From: Globodera rostochiensis
Lineage: Eukaryota > Nematoda > Chromadorea > Rhabditida > Heteroderidae
NCBI GenBank assembly: GCA_018350325.1
Contig: JAEVLN010000001.1
Coordinates: 5,051,254 to 5,115,253, forward strand
Reading direction: 5' to 3'
Length of the DNA: 64,000 nt
Part shown: positions 58,414 through 64,000 of the stretch, in pieces
Layout of the letters: each line of letters opens with the position of its first letter
How positions within the stretch are numbered: the first letter of the stretch is position 1
Notes under the pieces: generated by a model
Databases searched by the model: none
What the model saw: the letters and a program-made list of their open reading frames with translations, nothing else
Told to the model about the DNA's origin: nothing
Made by a program: the position numbers and the translations under genes

Positions 58414-60876
58414 TTTTTACTCTCAGGCATTTGCAATTCGAACACGCTTTTTGGTGGAACTTGGAGATTAAATTCGACATTCAATATTTGTTTTTAAAAG
58501 TTGGGATTGACCAAATTGGTGACCTTTATCGTCGTGGAGACTCATTATTTACCGAGAACATTAAAAATGTGAAAGAGCGTGCTCCGTATTGCAAATTTCC
58601 ATTGTATTAGACAGGAAAAAGCGCACATCGTCGGGTTGTGGTTGCATTTAAACATTTTGAAGCGCTATTCGTCGATGTGTCTTAATGGGATTTTATTGCT
58701 TTGCGTTGTTTCATCGGCAATTTTTGTGATTAAATTGGTAAAGTCTAAAAAACCACTTTTTGGTTGCCAATTTCTTCCGTCCTCCAGCCTCCGTTTCATT
58801 TACTTGTTGCCTTATTTTCTTTAAATTGGCATATTCTTTCACGGGGATAACGTGGGAGCTTAATTGACTGTTTCTCGATATGGAAAGTGTTGGGGCTGCT
58901 GCTGGAGGGAATTGGGCGGGGCGGAGGGGGGGGGGATAACAAAATGAATGAATGGGGGGTGGGTGGCGTGGGTTGGGCTCGTAAGCCTTCCCCCCCATCC
59001 CCTCGTTGGCTCTGCTTTCAGCGCTGTGTCTCTTTCCCTTCACTTCCTCTCATTTCTCTGTTTCCTTACGTTCTTTCCCCTTCAATCCAAAGGGACCAAA
59101 GAATTTTTTAGTCTTTGGGCGGCATTGACAGAAGTATTGGGGGGGGGGGGGGAAAGAATGCGGGAGAGGGTGCCTTGCGGTAACGAACCGAACAAACACA
59201 GAAAGGGAACGTAAATGGACGGCTGGTTGGCTGTGCCGTAGGCAAAATCCCCTCCCCCCGACTGCTCGGGGACTGCGCCACTGTCACCAGTGCCGTGCAA
59301 TGTCGTCAAATCCATCGCGCGCTCTCCCCGCCACGGCAACACCATTCATTTCTTCTCTTGCCTTCACTGTCTCCATCCCTCCCACTCACTCGGCCATGCC
59401 CCCCCCCTCCCCCTCCTTCCGCCAGTCGTATTCCATTTCACCCCCCCCCCCCCCCCCTCTCCCCAATATTCCCCCCCCCCCCACTCATTCACATTTGACG
59501 ACAAACGGTGGATGGATTTCGCGGTCTCCGATGGTCCATCTAATCCTTTGGCCAATTTCGGCTTTGGCACTCTCTCATTCGGCCTAATTTCTTCACTTGA
59601 AAAGGATGGCAGCGCAAAAAGGCGGGGAAGAACGGCGATCACGCGCATTTTCCCGCCCACTCCATTATTTGCCCTTCAGTTTTGGACAATTTCAAATCTT
59701 ATCTTTCCGTAAAACCTTCCCCCCCCCCTTCAAATTCCCTTTTTACACAATGATTGGTCCCTTACTCTTATCGATCAATGACTCGACATTGGCCCACTTC
59801 TGGTGGAGACGGTGGAGACCTGTCTCAATCGGTCCGAACACAAACCCGCGGGTATTTTGACTCCCCCCCCCCCCGTACCACCGGGGGGGGGGGGGAGAGA
59901 GAACCTCCCATCCCTTAGGCCTTCCTTCCTTCATCTTCATGCGCTGTTTATAATTCGGTTGGCGATCACCGCAATCGTTATCAGCGAGAGTCGAGAGTAA
60001 AATTTGGACTGATGCGTGGAAGAATAAAGTTGAATAGCCAACACAAACAGAAAAAGGAAAGAAAAGGAAAGGAAAGGAATAGTTTGGACGAAAAAAGAGA
60101 AGAAAGAAGAAGAAGAAGAAAAGAACATCGGCGGGGGGAAGGGGGCAACGAAAGGTGAAATCCCATTTCGAACTTTACAAATCAGCCCGTAAACCGGTTA
60201 TATTCTGACTAATTGCCTCCTCTCGTTTGGCATGCAGAATTTGTTGCACCTCTATAAATCGGTGCGTCCCCAAATTCGGCTTAGAGTTCAAGCCCCCCCC
60301 CCCATAAACTCCCCTCTCGCTTTTATTTGTTAGTCTCCTCCATTCACCCCGCCCTCCCCACCCAAATTGTTTCTCAACAATATCGACCAGCCGTTTGATA
60401 CCGGTTTACCGGTTGGAGTGAACGGAGGACGAACGAGTACATCGAGAATGGGATGAATTGAATGAAGATCGGAGGGTTGGGGGGGGGGGGGGGGGGGACA
60501 TTGTTGATTGTTTTGCCCGTGCGCTCGCCCCCCCCCCCCACCCCCTTCAGCGCCCAATTAGTCGCTGTTGGCGTTGTCGGGCGACCACCAAGGCAGCCCC
60601 CCTCCCCTCCCCCCCCCGTCCCCGCCCTCATCTCGATGAATGTGCCCTCAGGGCGGAAGAAGTCCCCCCTCCCCTTCCCTTGGGGGATCATCCCCTCCTC
60701 CCCCCCCTTCCCTTGGGGGATCATCCCCCCCCCCCCCTCCCCTCCCCAATCGGAAATCGTCACCAATCAGCTGTTCTTTTCTTTTCTTTTCCTCGCTAAA
60801 TCGTTATTCATCCGTTGATGATTGGTCAAACGTTGCAGAGGAAAAGCGTCGATCGAAGAAGATTGCCATCCAAAAA
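58414..60876. other. Low-complexity intergenic region
   Basis: About 2.4 kb rich in C and G homopolymers (59440-59480, 59865-59892, 60480-60498, 60725-60740). Two copies of a CCCTTCCCTTGGGGGATCAT motif lie near 60675 and 60706. A small plus-strand frame at 58579-58824 has hydrophobic stretches but no recognisable family and was not called. Confidence 0.45.
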
Positions 60877-62981
60877 ATGGACTTTGCCGGCTTCACCACC
60901 CAGTTGTGCACAGCAAATGCCAACATGGCCAAGCACAACGCCGTCAACAACAATCGGCCAATGCCTTTGGAATTGGCGGCGATGGAAGGCGAAAATGAAT
61001 TTGATGAAATTGTGCCCATGCAGCTGGAAGATATGTTTGACCATCGCGGCCATGGAACTGAACGGCAGGCAAAAATGGACGATAATGGAAAGGAATGGGC
61101 GAATAAGAGGTAATTTGGTTGGGTCCTTGGCCTTTGTGGAGGAGAAATGGAAAGGGAAGAAACGCCGGGGGGGGGGGCGTTCCTTCCTCTTCTGCGGGCG
61201 GCCCTTTCCTCGGGAATAATCTTCGCGTTCGTCCCCCCCCCCCCTCCCCCCTGCCGCCGCCGCTCCAATTTCTTCCGCTCAAAGTGATCTCTGTTCGATT
61301 GATCTGCTGACTGATGGATTGGGGTGGGGGGGGGGGGTGGGGGAGTGTGGCCAGCAATGCCCCCCCCCAACTCATTCGCTGAAACATTGTTCGCCCCTTC
61401 CCCTCCCCTCCCCCTACCAGTCCCATCCTTCCCATCCCTCCCGCCGTTGATGATACGTTGATGTGGTGAGGGGTAGGGGGGGGGGTGTCACCGGCTCAGC
61501 AGCGGTGGAGGATGTGAAAGAATGGACTGTGTGTTAGGCCGCAGGTCCGTCAGCCCCCCCCCCCCGGGGGTCGACCCATCCAGTAAAAAGTGTGCCAATT
61601 TTGTTCTCCCAAAAATGAATGAATGAAGGAGTGTTGCCGCCAGTTTTTTTTTGTTCCGGCCCATTTAAAAAATTGAACTTGAAACCTCTGAAAGCATACA
61701 TAGCCCGAGGGGCTAACTTCCTTCGAGTTCCGTTGTTAGCCAGAGGGGCTAACTTCCTTCGAGTTCCGTTGTTAGCCAGAGGGGCTAACTTCCTTCGAGT
61801 TCCGTTGTTATGCATCCCCAACGGGGGCATTCTTCATTCATCGATTGCATCATCCGATCGCCTTCCCTTCCATTCAAGCCTTTTCTGTCCGCCTGCCGCC
61901 TCATTCTTCCATAACCAGCAGCAAAACCAGCAACATCAGCACCATCCGATTGCCCACCATCCCCACCACCTCGCCCCATCCCCCCAATTCCCTCCCGCCA
62001 ACCCGATGGCCAATTATGCCAACAGCATAAACAGTCACCCGGGGTGTGAGTTTGGCCAACACAACCATTTTCACCACTCGCACACGTTCGCACTGGACCA
62101 ACGTCAGCAGAAAGCGACCCAATTGACTTCACAATGGCACCAACACCACCATCGTCAACAAAGGCAGGAGGAGGGGACGTGGTCGACGGCACAAATGCCA
62201 CCGCTTCGGAAGGAGTCCACGCCCGCCTTGCATTTGTGAGTTGGCCGACCCCGTGAAGCAAAACGCTTTTGGTAATGAATGAATGGCCCTGTCGTTTTAG
62301 ACAAATGATTGCTCACTTTCTGTCGGTCCATTCCGCCCCATTCCAGCAATGATCGACAGCATCTCCAACCGTTGCCGTATTTGTCCAACGGCGTCCTAAC
62401 CGGCCAGCAGCAGCCGTCTTCGTCTCTGCTGCCCCAGCAAATGGAACATCCCTTGGAACGCACTCGATCCCTAAGCAGTGCCGTGTTCTGCTCGCCCTCG
62501 CCCTCCACAATTTGTTCTTTTGGCCAATCCCCCCATCAACAGCAACAGCAGCCACAATTCCACAACTGGGCCACACACGCGACGACCAATTCGATGGTAG
62601 CCAAAGCGGAAGAACAGAGGCGCACAAAAGTGAGTGGAGGTGGGAGGGGATGGCATTTATTGGAGTTTTGGGGGGGGGGGGACGGCGGTGCCCATCCCTT
62701 TCGAATTCCCAATTTTTGGAATTCCCCCCCCCCCCTTTTAAACTCTTCCGCGTTCAGTCCACCGCTCTTCCTCCGACCTTTTTGTGGAATTCGCTGCAGC
62801 CGGCCCCCGTCTCTCTCCGTCGCTTCCATTCCCAACTTCGCTGTCCCCGCCGTTTTTCGCCCCCCGATGGCCCTCTGATGAGTCCTTTGTCCCTGCTGAA
62901 GCCGTACACCCCGCCGCCGATCCTTTCGCCGATACGCAATGGTTCCGGACTGTTCCATCGAATTGCAAAGGATGGTAAGCG
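60877..62981 (+). CDS. His/Gln-rich nuclear-type protein, probably continuing beyond the window
   Basis: Unrecognised. The first exon (60877-61109) begins MDFAGFTTQLCTANANMAKH and includes NEFDEIVPMQLEDMFDH. An exon ending near 62237 at a good donor (TTT|GTGAGT) is His/Gln/Pro-rich (QNQQHQHHPIAHHPHHLAPS). A further exon (about 62347-62630) reads SNDRQHLQPLPYLSNGVLTG, then QMEHPLERTRSLSSAVF. Another (about 62758-62980) has MSPLSLLKPYTPPPILSPIR, then NGSGLFHRIAKD, ending at G|GTAAGC. The composition and the TPPPILSP..GLF motif suggest a transcriptional regulator, without proof. No stop consistent with the last exon was found, so more exons are expected to the right. Exon linkage is inferred from order and splice sites, not homology. 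Confidence 0.45.
61699..61812. repeat. 36-bp tandem repeat, three copies
   Basis: Three near-identical 36-bp units containing GAGGGGCTAACTTCCTTCGA, then GTTCCGTTGTTAGCC. The length is divisible by three, and one frame reads ARGANFLRVPLL three times. It precedes a His/Gln-rich exon and may be intronic. Confidence 0.9.
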
Positions 62982-63650
62982 AACTGCACACAAATTGATA
63001 AATGATGCCTGGAGGATTGGCATTGGCACAGAGTCCTCCGGCATTTGCCACCCTTTTGGCCGGGATCGGGATACACCGTGACTGGCAATTTTGTTGAGAT
63101 GTCAACCAAAATATTAAAATACGGCAATTTGAATGCCGGAAATGTTTTGAAGATTCTAACGATATTTTAATGAAAATTGGCCCAAAAATACGAATTTTTG
63201 GTCCATCTTTAGGAGCCAATTTCTTCGAACAAATTTTGCATTTTGCTTTTTCAATTGAACATTTGTCGAAACGTTTCCAAAGCCGGGATTGGGACCGGGA
63301 TTCCAAAAGGCGGGAATTTCCCGTCCGGTCCCGACCAACTCTCGCAATCGATCCCGGGCAAGCCGTACTTCCTCTTTATCGACTCCATCGTTTAAATGTT
63401 CATTCCCCCCCCCCCCCCCCCCCCCGTTCCTTTGCTTATCCTTTCCTTTCCTTTCCATTCCAAAATTTCGTCGACGTTTCGTTGCAAATTCTCCGCATTT
63501 CCCTCGTCGCACTTTTTTCTTCTTTTTCCTTTCCTTGCCTTTCTTTTCACGTTTCGCCTCTTCTTCTCTCCTTTGTTTACATCGAAAGTCTGCACAAATT
63601 TAGCACCAGCCGGCAATTGTTCACATCAAAGGGATAAAGCAGAGAAAAAG
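62982..63650. other. Intron or intergenic, no gene recognised
   Basis: AT-rich sequence with a C run at 63405-63425. If the His/Gln-rich gene continues, this is intron. Confidence 0.35.
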
Positions 63651-63985
63651 AGAGTGACATGGGGAAAGATGAAAAGAAAAGAGAGGAAGGAAAGAGAGAG
63701 AGAGAAAAGAGAGCATGGAACATATGGAGAGAGGGAGAGAGAGTATGGGAGAGAGGGTGGGAGGGGGAGAGAGAGCATTGGAGAGAGGGCGGGAGGGGGA
63801 GAGAGAGTATGGTGGGAAAGGAGGCGGTAGGGGGGGAGGGGGGAAAGGGGGGGGGGAGGGAGGGAGGGTGGGAGGGAGAGAGACATTGGAGGGAGGGGGG
63901 GAGGGGGAGAGAGAGTATGGGAAAGGAGGGGGTAGGGGGGGGAGGGGGGGGGGAGGGAGGGGGGGGGAGGGCTGTGTGCAGTGTG
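63650..63985. repeat. GA/GGGA-rich satellite-like tract
   Basis: Purine-only sequence on the plus strand, made of GAGAGAGAG plus TATGGGA or CATTGGA plus GAGGGGGAGG units. Five or so irregular copies of the pattern GAGAGAG-AGTATGG-GAGGGG are visible, 40-60 bp apart. Confidence 0.85.
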
Positions 63986-64000
63986 CTGGCTGCACTCTTG

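Noticed and set aside
58579..58824. Small hydrophobic frame after RPN13
   Set aside because: No start context, no family resemblance and no splice partner; kept as intergenic.
61785..62261. Minus-strand frame of 158 codons
   Set aside because: Antisense to the His/Gln-rich exon; its Gly/Val-rich composition mirrors that exon.
62536..63306. 256-codon minus-strand frame
   Set aside because: It lies opposite the better supported plus-strand exons, crosses G/C homopolymers and shows no domain.

Overview
The window is nuclear DNA from a nematode, most likely a plant-parasitic tylenchid of the cyst-nematode type (Globodera/Heterodera-like). The evidence is short introns (about 40-140 bp), recognisable nematode orthologues, acceptor-like AGs just upstream of several start codons (possible spliced-leader sites), and several introns that can only be kept in frame by a GC-AG splice. 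Very long C and G homopolymers fill introns and intergenic DNA. All gene models were read by eye from six-frame translation, splice signals and phase checks. Species assignment is inference.

Layout, left to right: C-rich DNA without a clear gene (1-2.3 kb); an HtrL/YibB-domain type II membrane protein (+, 2.3-5.0 kb); a GT31 beta-1,3-galactosyltransferase (-, 5.3-7.1 kb); an unrecognised multi-pass membrane protein (+, 7.9-9.5 kb); a small secreted or neuropeptide-like precursor (+, 10 kb); minisatellite DNA (11.9 kb); an UNC-42/PROP1-class paired-like homeobox gene (+, 12.6-15.5 kb); a weakly supported secreted protein (-, 16 kb); a 20-cysteine secreted protein (-, 17.5-19 kb).

The gene-dense centre (19.9-41.9 kb) is mostly housekeeping: eEF1-gamma (+), ribonucleotide reductase small subunit (-), POLE3 histone-fold protein (+), an EH-domain REPS-like protein (+), a multi-KH FUBP-like protein (-), CDC73/parafibromin of the PAF1 complex (+), a globin (-), a WAP-domain secreted protein (-), steroid 5-alpha-reductase (+) and splicing factor SPF27/BCAS2 (+). 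RNR2 and POLE3, both DNA-synthesis genes, are divergent and share a 552-bp spacer with an E2F-like site. POLE3-REPS and SRD5A-BCAS2 are tight same-strand pairs, resembling nematode operons.

The right part holds a large SK-type calcium-activated potassium channel gene (+, about 43.5-50.8 kb) with repeat-filled introns, a GIGYF-like GYF-domain gene (-), a CCDC97 orthologue (-), a foldback inverted-repeat element (55.1-55.85 kb), the proteasome ubiquitin receptor RPN13 (+), about 2.4 kb of low-complexity DNA, and a His/Gln-rich gene that runs toward the right edge and is probably incomplete.

Two conserved genes (CDC73, SRD5A) each lack one base in a short homopolymer. Adding one base restores a family-like protein, so consensus errors are the likeliest cause. 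No tRNA, rRNA, CRISPR array or autonomous transposon was recognised.
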